A stretch of DNA of 64,000 nt, taken from NCBI RefSeq assembly GCF_005503535.1, contig NZ_SCNN01000002.1, forward strand, positions 310,001-374,000, read 5' to 3'. This document shows, piece by piece, positions 19,094 through 28,451 of this stretch (within the stretch, counting starts at the first letter, position 1; each line of letters begins with the position of its first letter). Made by a program: the position numbers and the translations under genes. Below the pieces are notes generated by a model that saw nothing but the letters and a program-made list of their open reading frames with translations, did no database searches and had not been told where the DNA came from. Origin of the DNA: Mesorhizobium comanense (lineage in GTDB: Bacteria; Pseudomonadota; Alphaproteobacteria; Rhizobiales; Rhizobiaceae).

Positions 19094-20166
19094 TAGTTGC
19101 TTTCCAAGGGCACGAAGCGGGTGCCGTCGAAGCGGAAGACACGGTAGGGGCTCTGGCTGAGGTCGCCCTTGGCATCGAAGCGGACCGGCCCGATCGCCGT
19201 GGCGAAATCATGCCCGGTGATTGTGTCGGTCAACGGCTTGCCCGTGCTCGCGGCTTGCGCCGACGCCGCCTTGGCGATCTCGACCGCCGCATAGGCCGGC
19301 AGCGCATAACCGTCCGCCACGGTTTTTTGCGCCGTGAAGGCCGCCAGCACTTTTGGATCGGCGACATCGGCCCATTCGGGCGGCGCGATCATCAGCGTGC
19401 CGGTGGCATAAGGGACATCGCCAGGGGGCGTGCGCAGATTTTCGCCGCCGGCAATGACGATGCCGGCCTGGAGCTGCGCGGCATCGCGGCCCATGATGGC
19501 GATGTCGTCGCCGTCTCCGCCGGCAAAGACATGCGTGGCGCCGGCCTTCTTCAACCGTCCGATCAGGCCGATCTGGTTGTCGAGCTGAGGCCGGAACGTG
19601 TCGACGAAGACGGGCTTCAGCGCCGCTTGCTCCGCCGCTGCGCGAAATGTCTCGGCAATCTCGCGGCCATAGATGGTGCCGTCATCGATGATAGCGAACA
19701 GTTCGTCGCGCCACAGACGGGTGAGGGTGGCGGCAACGGCATTGCGCTCGTCATCGCCGCGCGGGCCGAGGCGATAGACCGGCCAGCCGGTTTTGGCGCG
19801 GCGGTCGGTCAGACTTTCGGTCCGCACGCCAACCGTGATGACCGGAATGCCAGTGTCCTTCAGGATCGGCATCGCAGCCTCGATCGCTTCGGTGCAGAGA
19901 AAGCCGACCACGATGTTGACCTTTGCCGCCGCGAACTCCCTTGCCGCTGCGGCGCCGCCATCGGCGGAGCACGCATCATCCACGGTCTTGAGCTCGATGC
20001 CATTCGCTTGCGCCGCCAGGCCGGTGCCAAGCTCGATCTGTTTGCCCAAGATGGCCGACGGCCCGGACAAGGGCGCGGCGACGCCGACCAGCAGCGTCGC
20101 GGCATGCGCACCGCCGGCTGCAAACAGCCAGAACAGCGCCGTTATTGTTCTTGTCCCGGGTCGCAT
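19093..20166 (-). CDS. ABC transporter substrate-binding protein, branched-chain amino acid type
   Basis: A 357-residue periplasmic-binding protein of fold type I (LivJ-like). The signal peptide (TITALFWLFAAGGAHA) is followed by TLLVGVAAPLSGPSAILGKQ, the usual start of this family. No permease or ATPase gene is adjacent, so it is an orphan, possibly serving a transporter elsewhere or a sensor. The ATG at 20166 places the signal peptide correctly; the frame is open a further 69 codons upstream without similarity. It is coupled to the P1 peptidase. Confidence 0.85.
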   Translation of the reverse strand: MRPGTRTITALFWLFAAGGAHAATLLVGVAAPLSGPSAILGKQIELGTGLAAQANGIELKTVDDACSADGGAAAAREFAAAKVNIVVGFLCTEAIEAAMPILKDTGIPVITVGVRTESLTDRRAKTGWPVYRLGPRGDDERNAVAATLTRLWRDELFAIIDDGTIYGREIAETFRAAAEQAALKPVFVDTFRPQLDNQIGLIGRLKKAGATHVFAGGDGDDIAIMGRDAAQLQAGIVIAGGENLRTPPGDVPYATGTLMIAPPEWADVADPKVLAAFTAQKTVADGYALPAYAAVEIAKAASAQAASTGKPLTDTITGHDFATAIGPVRFDAKGDLSQSPYRVFRFDGTRFVPLESN

Positions 20167-20345
20167 TCGAGCGATGGCGTCCTTTGTGCCGGTCTTATGC
20201 TCTTGGCACTGTTTGCCGCCAAGACCTAAAGGCTGCCCGGCTTTGGCGCAACACGCGAATTTCAGGATACGCTTCAGCCACTTCGCTTGTGGCATGTCAT
20301 GTCTGGCCATATATAGCGATAGGCTTTCTGTTGCGGAAAATTGCG

Positions 20346-20873
20346 GTGCTGAAGAAGAACGACATTGGACCACAGGCCTATCGCGATGCGATGAGCCACT
20401 TTGCCGGCCACGTCCACGTGGTCACCACGGACGGCCCGGCCGGCAAGCGCGGCGCTACGGTGATCGCGGCCTGCTCCGTGTCGGACACGCCGCCGACCAT
20501 TCTGGTCTGTCTCAACCGTGAGAATCCGAAGAACGAGCCCTTTGTGAAGAACGGCAGATTTGCCCTCAACACCTTGGCCTCGCACCAGCAGCCGCTGTCT
20601 GTCGGGTTCTCCGGCATCACCGGCCTTTCCCTGGAGGAACGTTTCGCGCTTGGCGAGTGGGATGTCATCTCCACCGGCGCGCCGACGCTGCGGGGCGCGC
20701 TCGCCGTGTTCGACTGCGAACTGATCGATACCAAGGACCTCGCCACCCATCGTGTGCTTTTTGGCAAGGTGACAGGCCTGCGCATGGGCGATAATTTGCG
20801 GCCGCTGATCTACCATGCCCGCGCCTACCATGTCCTGGAAAGTGGGGTTGCGGCACCCACGGAGAAGGAATGA
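20346..20873 (+). CDS. Flavin reductase family protein
   Basis: A 175-residue FMN-binding split-barrel protein of the HpaC/RutF/NtaB group, which supplies reduced flavin to partner monooxygenases. Typical features are AYRDAMSHFAGHVHVVTTDG, then ATVIAACSVSDTPPTILVCLNR, and GEWDVISTGAPTLRGALAVFDCEL. A GTG at 20346 is taken as start; a TTG at 20331 is possible. Its stop overlaps the ATG of the MoxR gene (ATGA), placing it at the head of the Cox-type maturation operon. Confidence 0.88.
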   Translation: MLKKNDIGPQAYRDAMSHFAGHVHVVTTDGPAGKRGATVIAACSVSDTPPTILVCLNRENPKNEPFVKNGRFALNTLASHQQPLSVGFSGITGLSLEERFALGEWDVISTGAPTLRGALAVFDCELIDTKDLATHRVLFGKVTGLRMGDNLRPLIYHARAYHVLESGVAAPTEKE

Positions 20874-21799
20874 TCGACTTGAAACCGCGCGCCGCGCCGC
20901 GGACGATCGATGAGACGCTCGATCTCCTGACCGGCGCGGACTATGTGGCGGACCGGTCGCTGGCGACAGTGCTTTTCCTGTCGCTGCGCATGAACCGGCC
21001 CTTGTTCCTCGAGGGTGAGGCCGGAGTCGGCAAGACCGAGATCGCCAAGGTGCTGGCTGAGGCGCTCGGGCGCCGGCTGATCCGCTTGCAGTGCTATGAA
21101 GGGCTCGATGTCTCGTCGGCCGTCTACGAGTGGAACTACGCCGCGCAGATGATCGAGATCCGCATGGAGGAAGCGTCGGGCAAGGTCGATCGCTCCGCCA
21201 TGGAACGCAATGTTTTTTCGGAAAAATACCTGATCCGCCGCCCGGTGCTCGACGCGCTGACCGGCAAGGCGGGTGCCGCCCCGGTCTTCCTGATCGACGA
21301 ACTCGATCGCACCGACGAAGCCTTCGAGGCCTTCCTGCTTGAGATACTGTCCGACTATCAGGTGACGGTGCCTGAACTCGGCACGATCAAGGCCGAAGAG
21401 CCACCGATCGTCATCATCACCACCAATCGCACCCGCGAGATCCATGACGCGCTGAAACGGCGCTGCCTCTATCACTGGGTCGATTACCCCAATGCCGAGC
21501 GCGAGCTGGAGATCGTTCGCCGGAAGGTGCCTCGGGCCAACCAGCGGCTTTCGGCCGAAGTGGTCTCCTTCATCCAGAAGCTGCGCCAGATCGAGCTGTT
21601 CAAGGTTCCAGGCGTCGCCGAGACCATCGACTGGGCCGGCGCGCTGACCGAACTCGACAAGGTGGCGCTCGACCCGGAAACCGTGTCCGATACGATCGGC
21701 GTGCTGTTGAAGTACCAGGACGATATCGCCCGCATCGGCGCGGGTGAGGGCCGGCGCATCCTCGACGAGGTCAAGGCCGAGCTTTCGGCGGCGGAGTAG
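20870..21799 (+). CDS. coxD: MoxR-type AAA+ ATPase, CoxD-like
   Basis: A 309-residue AAA+ chaperone. Walker A is EGEAGVGKTE at residues 48-57, Walker B is VFLIDELDR, and sensor 1 is IVIITTNRTR. In Oligotropha carboxidovorans CoxD helps insert the sulfur and copper of the CODH active site, together with the VWA protein CoxE. Order and overlaps (flavin reductase, this gene, VWA, XdhC proteins) fit that role. The gene symbol is by homology and context; a non-CODH client of the same enzyme family is possible. Confidence 0.88.
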   Translation: MIDLKPRAAPRTIDETLDLLTGADYVADRSLATVLFLSLRMNRPLFLEGEAGVGKTEIAKVLAEALGRRLIRLQCYEGLDVSSAVYEWNYAAQMIEIRMEEASGKVDRSAMERNVFSEKYLIRRPVLDALTGKAGAAPVFLIDELDRTDEAFEAFLLEILSDYQVTVPELGTIKAEEPPIVIITTNRTREIHDALKRRCLYHWVDYPNAERELEIVRRKVPRANQRLSAEVVSFIQKLRQIELFKVPGVAETIDWAGALTELDKVALDPETVSDTIGVLLKYQDDIARIGAGEGRRILDEVKAELSAAE

Positions 21800-21802
21800 G
21801 CG

Positions 21803-23053
21803 GTGACCGCATCCCGTGCCGAGCCCAGGGAAGCGACCGCCGACGGTAGGATCGCCGACAATATCGTTTACTTCGCGCGCACTTTGCGCAAGGCCGGGAT
21901 GCGGGTCGGGCCGGCTTCGGTCAAGGATGCCATAGAGGCGGTGCTCGCGGCCGGCATCGGTTCGCGCGACGATTTCTACTGGACGCTGCACGCGGTGCTG
22001 GTCTCGCGTCACGAGGATCACGCAACCTTCGACGAAGCGTTCCGGCTGTTCTGGAAATCGCGCGAATTGATCGAGAAACTGCTGGCGATGTTTTCGCCCG
22101 TGGCGCTTGATGCCAGGGAGAAGCAGAAGCCGCGCGCGGCTGAAAACCGTGTCAGCCAGGCGATGTTCGAAGGCCATCAGAAGAGCCAGCCGCCTCGGGA
22201 AATCCCTGAGATCGAGGTCGATGCCCGTTTTACCTTCTCCGGCAACGAGCTGTTGCGAGGCAAGGATTTCGCCCAGATGAACGCGGCCGAGATGGCAGAT
22301 GCGAGGAAGGCGATCTCGGCGTTGCGGCTGCCTGTCGACCTGGTGCGGACCCGCCGTTTCAAGGCCGACGCGCATGGCCGTCGCATCGATCCGCGCGCCA
22401 TGATGCGGTCGGCCGCGCGAACGGGCGGCGAGTTGATCCTGCCGAAATTCCGCTCGGCCCGTGAGGTTCATCCGCCGCTGGTGGTGCTGGCCGACATTTC
22501 CGGTTCGATGAGCCAGTACACACGCATCTTCCTGCATTTCCTGCATGCGTTGACGGAAAAGCGGCGGCGCGTGCACACTTTCGTCTTCGGCACGCGGTTG
22601 ACCAATCTGACCCGGCAGATGCGACACAGGGATCCCGATGCCGCTCTTGCCGACTGCTCGGCGGCGGTCAAGGACTGGTCGGGCGGCACGCGCATCGGCG
22701 ATACGCTGGCCGAGTTCAACCTGGTATGGTCGCGGCGGGTGCTGGGGCAGGGCGCTGTGGTGTTGTTGATCACGGATGGGCTGGAGCGAGACGACGTCGC
22801 CGGGCTTTCGCAGGAGATGGAGCGCCTGCGCAAATCCTGCCGGCGGCTCATCTGGCTCAACCCATTGCTGCGGTTCGACGGCTTTCAGGCGCGCGCCCGT
22901 GGCGTCAGGGCCATGCTGCCGCATGTCGACGAATTCCGCTCGGTGCACAATCTCGACGCGCTCGCCGACCTCTGCGCCTCGCTCGACAAGAAATCGGTGC
23001 TGTCGGTCGACCCGCGCCGGTGGATGGACTTTGGCGCGAGGCGCGCCGCATAG
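21803..23053 (+). CDS. coxE: VWA domain protein, CoxE-like
   Basis: A 416-residue cytosolic protein with an N-terminal helical region and a C-terminal von Willebrand A domain whose metal site reads LADISGSMSQYTR. The central LPVDLVRTRRFKADAHGRRID segment is typical of CoxE/MadC-type VWA proteins. It starts with GTG 3 bp after coxD. MoxR/VWA pairs act together in metal-centre maturation, here presumably of a molybdenum-copper or molybdenum hydroxylase. Confidence 0.88.
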   Translation: MTASRAEPREATADGRIADNIVYFARTLRKAGMRVGPASVKDAIEAVLAAGIGSRDDFYWTLHAVLVSRHEDHATFDEAFRLFWKSRELIEKLLAMFSPVALDAREKQKPRAAENRVSQAMFEGHQKSQPPREIPEIEVDARFTFSGNELLRGKDFAQMNAAEMADARKAISALRLPVDLVRTRRFKADAHGRRIDPRAMMRSAARTGGELILPKFRSAREVHPPLVVLADISGSMSQYTRIFLHFLHALTEKRRRVHTFVFGTRLTNLTRQMRHRDPDAALADCSAAVKDWSGGTRIGDTLAEFNLVWSRRVLGQGAVVLLITDGLERDDVAGLSQEMERLRKSCRRLIWLNPLLRFDGFQARARGVRAMLPHVDEFRSVHNLDALADLCASLDKKSVLSVDPRRWMDFGARRAA

Positions 23054-23102
23054 CCATATGTTCTAAGCTCCCCCGGAAAAACAGACCCTGAGAGAAGCAA
23101 CC

Positions 23103-23441
23103 ATGAGCGACAGTCTTTATCTCGATGAGGCCCGCGACCCGCTGATCATCGCGGAAGGTTGGATGAAGGACGGCAAGGATGTCGCCATCGCGACAGTGGT
23201 CGAGACCTGGGGTTCGGCGCCGCGCCCGGTCGGCAGCCACCTGGTCATCGATGCCGACGGCAATTTCCATGGCTCCGTGTCGGGCGGCTGTGTCGAGGGT
23301 GCCGTCGTGACCGAGGCGATCGACGTCATCGGTTCCGGCAAGGCCCGGATGCTGGAATTCGGCGTGGCCGATGAGACGGCGTGGCAGGTCGGGTTGTCCT
23401 GCGGCGGTCGTATCAAGGTCTATGTCGAACGATTGGGGTGA
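23103..23441 (+). CDS. XdhC/CoxI family protein, N-terminal module
   Basis: A 112-residue protein made only of the XdhC N-terminal domain. The signature VVETWGSAPRPVGSHLVID followed by SGGCVEGAVV with its conserved Cys is intact, as is LSCGGRIKVYVE at the end. XdhC-type proteins bind the molybdenum cofactor and help its sulfuration and insertion into hydroxylases. Here the usual two-domain protein is split, and the Rossmann half is the next gene 6 bp on. CoxF/CoxI homologues are often arranged this way. Confidence 0.85.
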   Translation: MSDSLYLDEARDPLIIAEGWMKDGKDVAIATVVETWGSAPRPVGSHLVIDADGNFHGSVSGGCVEGAVVTEAIDVIGSGKARMLEFGVADETAWQVGLSCGGRIKVYVERLG

Positions 23442-23447
23442 CTTCGG

Positions 23448-24152
23448 ATGGATCCCTACGCGCTGAAAACCCTCAACGCCGAGCGCCGCGCCCGCCGCGC
23501 CGCGATCCTTGTCACCGATCTCGGAGATGGCCGCGATCGTATCGTGCGCGAGGGCGATCAGGTCGCCGGCGAGCTTGGAGTGGCGATCGCCAAGGCTTTT
23601 CGATCCGGTAATTCCGGCTCCGTCGAGGCGGAGGGGCGGACCTTTTTTCTCAACGCGCATCTGCCGCGGCCGCGCCTGGTGGTGATCGGCGCCGTCCATA
23701 TCAGTCAGGCGCTCGCTCCGATGGCCAGGATTGCCGGCTACCCCCTTGAGATCATCGATCCGCGCACGGCTTTCGCGACGCCCGACCGCTTTCCCGAAGT
23801 CACCTTGCACGCGGAATGGCCGCAGGATGTGTTGCAGCGCCAGCCGCTCGATGCTTACACTGCGCTTGCCGCCGTCACGCATGATCCCAAGATCGACGAT
23901 TTCCCGCTGAAATCCGCCCTCGACGCCAATTGTTTCTATGTCGGGGCGCTGGGCAGCCGCAAGACGCACGCCAAGCGCGTCGAACGGCTGTTGGCGCTGG
24001 GCGCGAGCGCCGAGCAGATCGCCCGCATTCATGCGCCGATCGGGCTCGATATCGGCGCCGCGAGCCCGGCCGAGATAGCGGTCGCGATCCTGGCGCAGAC
24101 CATCCTTGCCTTCCGCTCGCGCGGACTGGACGTGAAGGGCGCCGCGGCGTGA
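23448..24152 (+). CDS. XdhC/CoxI family protein with Rossmann domain
   Basis: A 234-residue protein with a divergent N-terminal part and a C-terminal XdhC Rossmann domain. Landmarks are LVVIGAVHISQALAPMA (nucleotide-binding loop), AVTHDPKIDDFPL, GALGSRKTHAKR and HAPIGLDIGAASPAEIA. It follows the N-terminal-module gene by 6 bp and overlaps the next gene (GTGA). The pair should together deliver matured molybdenum cofactor. Confidence 0.87.
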   Translation: MDPYALKTLNAERRARRAAILVTDLGDGRDRIVREGDQVAGELGVAIAKAFRSGNSGSVEAEGRTFFLNAHLPRPRLVVIGAVHISQALAPMARIAGYPLEIIDPRTAFATPDRFPEVTLHAEWPQDVLQRQPLDAYTALAAVTHDPKIDDFPLKSALDANCFYVGALGSRKTHAKRVERLLALGASAEQIARIHAPIGLDIGAASPAEIAVAILAQTILAFRSRGLDVKGAAA

Positions 24153-25759
24153 GGTTCGGACCAATTCCCATCGAAGCGGCCGAGGGTGCGGTGCTGGCGC
24201 ATGCCACCGCCGCCGGCGAAAGAAGGTTTCGCAAGGCGCACAGGCTGAGCGCCGAAGACGTCTCCTTGCTGAAGGCAGCGGGCGTTACGCAAGTCGTCGC
24301 GGCCGTGCTTGCTCCCGGCGACCTGGGCGAGGATGCGGCAGCGCAAAAAATCGCCGAGAGCATGGCTTTCACCGGCATCGAGGCAAGGCCCGCCGCTACC
24401 GGCCGCGTCAATCTTCATGCCGAGGCGGCAGGCATCTTCACGGTCGATGCCGCGGTCATCGACGCGATCAACGCCATCGATCCCGCCATCACCATTGCCA
24501 CCCTTGCCCAGCATGCCCCCGTCGAGAAAGGGCAGATGGTCGCGACGGTGAAGATCATCCCCTTCGCGGTCGCTTCCGCGTTGGTCGATGCGGTGACGAA
24601 GGTGTGCGCCGGCGGTGAAGTCTTCGCCGTCAACGCCTACAGACCGGTGCGCGTCGGCGTCATCCAGACGGTGCTGCCCGGAATCAAGCCAACGGTGCTC
24701 GACAAGACGCTGCGGGTCACCGAAGCAAGGCTCGCGCGCTCGGGAGGCACGCTGACGGCGGAGCGCCGCACACCGCATGAGATTGCTCCTGTCGCCGAGG
24801 CCACGATCGCGCTCGCGCGCGACAACGACATGGTGGTGATCTTCGGCGCCTCGGCCATGAGCGATTTCGCCGATGTCGTTCCGGCGGCGATCGAAAAGGC
24901 GGGCGGAACCGTCACCCGCGCCGGCATGCCGGTCGACCCCGGCAACCTGCTGGTGCTGGGCGCGCTCGGCGGCAAGCGCATCATCGGTGCGCCCGGCTGT
25001 GCCCGCAGTCCCCGGGAGAACGGCTTCGACTGGGTGCTCGACCGTTTGATTGCCGGCCTCGACGTCACCGCGCGAGACATTGCCGGGATGGGAGTGGGCG
25101 GCCTGTTGATGGAGATACCGACCCGCCCGCAGCCGCGCGAGCCGCTGCCGGCCAAAACCCGGCTCAAGGTCGGGATTGTCCTTCTGGCGGCTGGCCGGTC
25201 GAGCCGCATGGGCGGACCGAACAAACTCATGGCGCTGTTCGATGGACAGGCTTTGGTGCGACGCACCGTCGAGCGCACTCTCGCCTCGAAGGCTTCGGGC
25301 ACGATCGTGGTCACCGGCCATCAGCGCGAGCGGGTGCGCGGCGCCTTGTCCGGCCTCGATGTGACCTTCGCCGACAATCCGGATTTCGCCGAGGGCCTGT
25401 CAAGCTCGCTCAAGGCCGGTATCGCCTATCTGCCGCAAGACATTGCCGGTGCGATGATCGTTCTTGGAGACATGCCGGGCATTTCGCCTGCCGACCTCGA
25501 CCGGATGATCGATGCGTTCCGGGCGGCTGGAGGCAATTCGGTGGTTCGTGCCTCGCATGAGGGCAAGCGCGGCAATCCGGTGCTCTTGCCACGCTCGCTG
25601 TTCACGGCGATTGGCCGTCTCGAGGGTGATACCGGAGCGCGCCATCTGATCGAGGCCGAGGGGCTCGAGGTCATCGATGTCGAGATCGGCGAGGGCGCGT
25701 TAGTCGATGTCGACACCCGCGAGGCGCTTGAAGGCGCGGGCGGCGTGCTGCAGGATTGA
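24149..25759 (+). CDS. Molybdopterin-binding / MobA-like nucleotidyltransferase fusion
   Basis: A 536-residue fusion. Residues about 1-335 form a molybdopterin-binding (MoaB/Mog/MoeA-like) unit with VVIFGASAMSDFADVVPAAI and GAPGCARSPRENGFDWVL. Residues about 343-536 form a MobA/MocA-type NTP transferase with LLAAGRSSRMGGPNKLMA and LGDMPGISPADLD. The likely job is attaching CMP to molybdopterin, since hydroxylases of the xanthine oxidase family use the cytosine form. The GTG at 24149 overlaps the upstream stop (GTGA), so translation is coupled to the XdhC gene. Confidence 0.87.
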   Translation: MRFGPIPIEAAEGAVLAHATAAGERRFRKAHRLSAEDVSLLKAAGVTQVVAAVLAPGDLGEDAAAQKIAESMAFTGIEARPAATGRVNLHAEAAGIFTVDAAVIDAINAIDPAITIATLAQHAPVEKGQMVATVKIIPFAVASALVDAVTKVCAGGEVFAVNAYRPVRVGVIQTVLPGIKPTVLDKTLRVTEARLARSGGTLTAERRTPHEIAPVAEATIALARDNDMVVIFGASAMSDFADVVPAAIEKAGGTVTRAGMPVDPGNLLVLGALGGKRIIGAPGCARSPRENGFDWVLDRLIAGLDVTARDIAGMGVGGLLMEIPTRPQPREPLPAKTRLKVGIVLLAAGRSSRMGGPNKLMALFDGQALVRRTVERTLASKASGTIVVTGHQRERVRGALSGLDVTFADNPDFAEGLSSSLKAGIAYLPQDIAGAMIVLGDMPGISPADLDRMIDAFRAAGGNSVVRASHEGKRGNPVLLPRSLFTAIGRLEGDTGARHLIEAEGLEVIDVEIGEGALVDVDTREALEGAGGVLQD

Positions 25760-25791
25760 CAAACCGAGGTCGAAAAACGCATGCCTGCGGC

Positions 25792-26685
25792 ATGGCTTTT
25801 CGCTTCCTTTTTCCGTTTCACGCTCTCTTGGCCGCAGCGTTTGTTTTGGGCGCCGCAGATCACGCCAACGCGCTTGAACTGAAGCCCTTCAAGGACGATC
25901 TTTTCGCCTATCCGGCCGCGTTGTCATCCGACGGCAACGGCGCCTACACCGTTATCGACTACCACGAGATGCGCGATATCAACCAGCGCGACGAGGTGCC
26001 GGAAAAGCGCGTTCATGCGCAATATACCGACACCGCCGTCCGCAAGGTCCAGCAGGACCTGCTGCTCAAGACCGACGCTGGTGACGTCAGGCATATCGCC
26101 GTCGGCAAGGCGCAAGGCGCCGCCATCATCGTGCTCTACCTGCACGGGCAGGGCGGCAGCCGCAAGCAAGGCATAGACGACTTTACGTTCGGCGGTAATT
26201 TCAACCGGATCAAGAACCTTATGGCCGCCAATGGCGGCCTCTATCTTTCTCCCGACTTTACCGATTTCGGCGACAAGGGCGCCGCACAGGTCGCGGCCCT
26301 GATCGACCACTATGCCGAGCAGTCACCTGGTGCGAAAATCTTCGTCGCCTGCGGCTCGATGGGCGGCGCCCTGTGCTGGAAACTCGCCGGGCGCAAGGAT
26401 ACCGGCGGCCGCATCAATGGCCTGCTGCTGCTCGGTTCGCTCTGGGACCAGAGTTTTTTTACAAGTCCCGCCTTCAAGCGCCGGGTGCCGGTCTTCTTCG
26501 GCCAGGGCAGCCACGACGTGGTCTTTCCCGTGGCGAACCAGGAAGCCTTCTTTCGTTCCATCACGGCCAAGTCGAAGACCTATCCGACCCGCTTCGTCCG
26601 CTTCGAGACCGGAACGCACGGCACGCCGATCCGCATGGTCGACTGGCGCGGGACGCTGAACTGGATGCTGTCGAAGACCCCCTGA
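25792..26685 (+). CDS. Secreted alpha/beta hydrolase
   Basis: A 297-residue probable periplasmic hydrolase. The signal peptide (FHALLAAAFVLGAADHANA) ends in an ANA cleavage site. The mature part contains LYLHGQGGSRKQG (oxyanion region), a nucleophile elbow VACGSMGG, and the late catalytic His in ETGTHGTP. Substrate unknown. The ATG at 25792 is preferred; a TTG at 25756 overlapping the previous stop would lengthen the leader by 12 residues and couple it to the Cox-type operon. Confidence 0.75.
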   Translation: MAFRFLFPFHALLAAAFVLGAADHANALELKPFKDDLFAYPAALSSDGNGAYTVIDYHEMRDINQRDEVPEKRVHAQYTDTAVRKVQQDLLLKTDAGDVRHIAVGKAQGAAIIVLYLHGQGGSRKQGIDDFTFGGNFNRIKNLMAANGGLYLSPDFTDFGDKGAAQVAALIDHYAEQSPGAKIFVACGSMGGALCWKLAGRKDTGGRINGLLLLGSLWDQSFFTSPAFKRRVPVFFGQGSHDVVFPVANQEAFFRSITAKSKTYPTRFVRFETGTHGTPIRMVDWRGTLNWMLSKTP

Positions 26686-26701
26686 CCCGTCGCGAGGCGG
26701 C

Positions 26702-27751
26702 TCAGGGAGCGGTGTTGTAGTCGACAACGGTCTGCGGGTTTTGCTCGCCGTCATAGGACGCATCGACATCGTACTGGACCAGCGAGAAATCGCCATTGCG
26801 GAACAGATAGGTGCCGGATGACGATGCATCGCCGACGCCACGCCACTTGTCGAATGTGGTGATCGTGTGGGCGGTCTCGTCGTAGCTGGAGTTTGTTGCC
26901 CAGCCGGTCGTCCGGAAGCCCACGATGTGCATGGATTCGACCTTGCCCTCGCTGTCGTTGTTCACGTAGCGGATGTCCATTTCGGGCTCGGTGAACTGCA
27001 ATTGCTGCACGACCGACAGCGCATCGGTCATGTAGTAGACCGAACTCTCGTTATAGGCGGCGGCCGAGCAGGCGAATTGGAACAGCCGGGTTTCCTTGTC
27101 GGGATCGCCGGGCTGCGCATCCTTGTCCTTGTACTTGATCGAAAAGACCTCCGGCTCACGGGCCAGCATATCCTTGTCGCACTGGTCGCCATAGGTCGCC
27201 AGAAAGGCCTTCTTGGCCTGCTCGAGGGCTGTGTCCTTCTTGGGCGGCGGTGGGCCATCGCCGCAACTCGGCGGCACCGCTTCCCCGAAATCGGCGGTCG
27301 AGGGTTTCAACGCCCCCTTGTCGATGAAGATCGGCTGGAACGGCGGCTCCTGGATCTGGGCATTCACCTGGCGCAGCGTGTAGCAGCCGGCGAACACCTT
27401 CGCCTCACCCTTCTTGTCGGTTGCCTGGATAGCGACCGGAACGCTGTAGTAGATGCTGCCTGCCGCACCCTCGTCCGATACTGCCCCGGTCTTGACCTCG
27501 ACCTTGTCGGTGCCGTCATAGCCCTTGACGAACGTATCGAAGTCCTTTGCCGGCTTTGTATCGCCGTAATAGCCCCACGCTCGCGCGAATTCGTGCCGGT
27601 TGATGGCGCTGTAGAGCGAGTTGACGACCGCTTCCGCGCTGGACCGATCGTCGACATAAGGCGCCTCGGGCGTATCGCCGGCGGCGAAAGCAACCAGAGG
27701 CGTCGTGGCAAGGGAGAGAAGGGCAGTCGCTGCAAGAAGGGCGCGTCTCAT
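26702..27751 (-). CDS. Secreted protein, DUF1176-like C-terminal half
   Basis: A 349-residue predicted periplasmic protein with a clear signal peptide (ALLAATALLSLATTPLVAFA). Residues about 30-145 look like an NTF2-like module (VVNSLYSAINRHEFARAWGYYG). The C-terminal half, with FQFACSAAAYNESSVYYMTD and paired cysteines, resembles DUF1176 proteins. That family assignment is tentative. It converges with the hydrolase gene at only 16 bp. Function unknown. Confidence 0.65.
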   Translation of the reverse strand: MRRALLAATALLSLATTPLVAFAAGDTPEAPYVDDRSSAEAVVNSLYSAINRHEFARAWGYYGDTKPAKDFDTFVKGYDGTDKVEVKTGAVSDEGAAGSIYYSVPVAIQATDKKGEAKVFAGCYTLRQVNAQIQEPPFQPIFIDKGALKPSTADFGEAVPPSCGDGPPPPKKDTALEQAKKAFLATYGDQCDKDMLAREPEVFSIKYKDKDAQPGDPDKETRLFQFACSAAAYNESSVYYMTDALSVVQQLQFTEPEMDIRYVNNDSEGKVESMHIVGFRTTGWATNSSYDETAHTITTFDKWRGVGDASSSGTYLFRNGDFSLVQYDVDASYDGEQNPQTVVDYNTAP

Positions 27752-27892
27752 CGGGAATCTCCGCTCGATAACGCAGATTCTACCACGGCGATTGCGGCGG
27801 GGTGGTGACGCGGCGACCGCGGCGCTTGAAGAATCGTGTTTGAGGGCGCTACGTCCTGGCCATCGGCATTTCTGCCGAACGGGAGATCTGAC

Positions 27893-28399
27893 GTGACAAT
27901 ATCGATGTATGAGGCATCCGTGCCCGTGTTTTCAGCCAGGCTGAAAGCCCTTTCCAATGTTCTGGCGGCAGCCGAACAGAACGCGCTTGACCGCAAGATC
28001 GACCCGCAGGTGTTTTTGACCGCGCGGCTGGCCCCCGACATGTTCGCCCTGACCAGGCAGGTGCAGATCGCCACCGACCACGCCAAGGGCGCGCCCTCGC
28101 GCCTGGCCGGCCGCGAAGTGCCGAAATACGAGGACAATGAAGCAAGCTTTGCCGATCTCGAGGCGCGCATAGCCAAGACGGTCGCGCATCTGGGGACCTT
28201 TTCGGCCGCCGACATCGACGGTTCCGACGAGCGGGTGATCGAATTGAAGCTGGGAGGCCGGGAAACCACGTTGGGCGGCATGCAGTATCTGCTGCATCTG
28301 GCCATGCCCAATTTCTACTTCCATCTCACCACCGCCTACGACATCCTTCGCCACAATGGCGTGCCGCTGGGTAAGGCGACCTTCCTGGGATCGCGCTAA
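27893..28399 (+). CDS. DUF1993 family protein
   Basis: A 168-residue helical protein of the DUF1993 (DinB-like fold) family. The start TISMYEASVPVFSARLKAL and the segment LTARLAPDMFALTRQVQIATDHAKG are characteristic, as is the C-terminal FHLTTAYDILRHNGVPLGK. The GTG at 27893 has GGGAGA 6 nt upstream and gives the family's usual N terminus. Members keep metal-ligand-like His residues, but no activity is established. Confidence 0.85.
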   Translation: MTISMYEASVPVFSARLKALSNVLAAAEQNALDRKIDPQVFLTARLAPDMFALTRQVQIATDHAKGAPSRLAGREVPKYEDNEASFADLEARIAKTVAHLGTFSAADIDGSDERVIELKLGGRETTLGGMQYLLHLAMPNFYFHLTTAYDILRHNGVPLGKATFLGSR

Positions 28400-28405
28400 A
28401 TCGAG

Positions 28406-28443
28406 CTTCGGGATGTCCCGGATTGAGCCGGGACATCCCGAAG
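28406..28443. terminator. Bidirectional hairpin between convergent genes
   Basis: A perfect 16-bp inverted repeat (CTTCGGGATGTCCCGG at 28406-28421 and its complement at 28428-28443) with loop ATTGAG. It sits exactly between the convergent DUF1993 and DUF1127-like genes and probably ends transcription from both sides, although no T-tract follows on either strand. It might also be a repeated palindromic element. Confidence 0.6.
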
Positions 28444-28451
28444 GACTGGAT

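Noticed and set aside
20825..22948. A 707-codon open frame on the minus strand across coxD and coxE
   Set aside because: Long antisense frames are expected in GC-rich DNA with GC-biased third positions. The plus-strand genes have full motifs and overlapping starts; this one has none.
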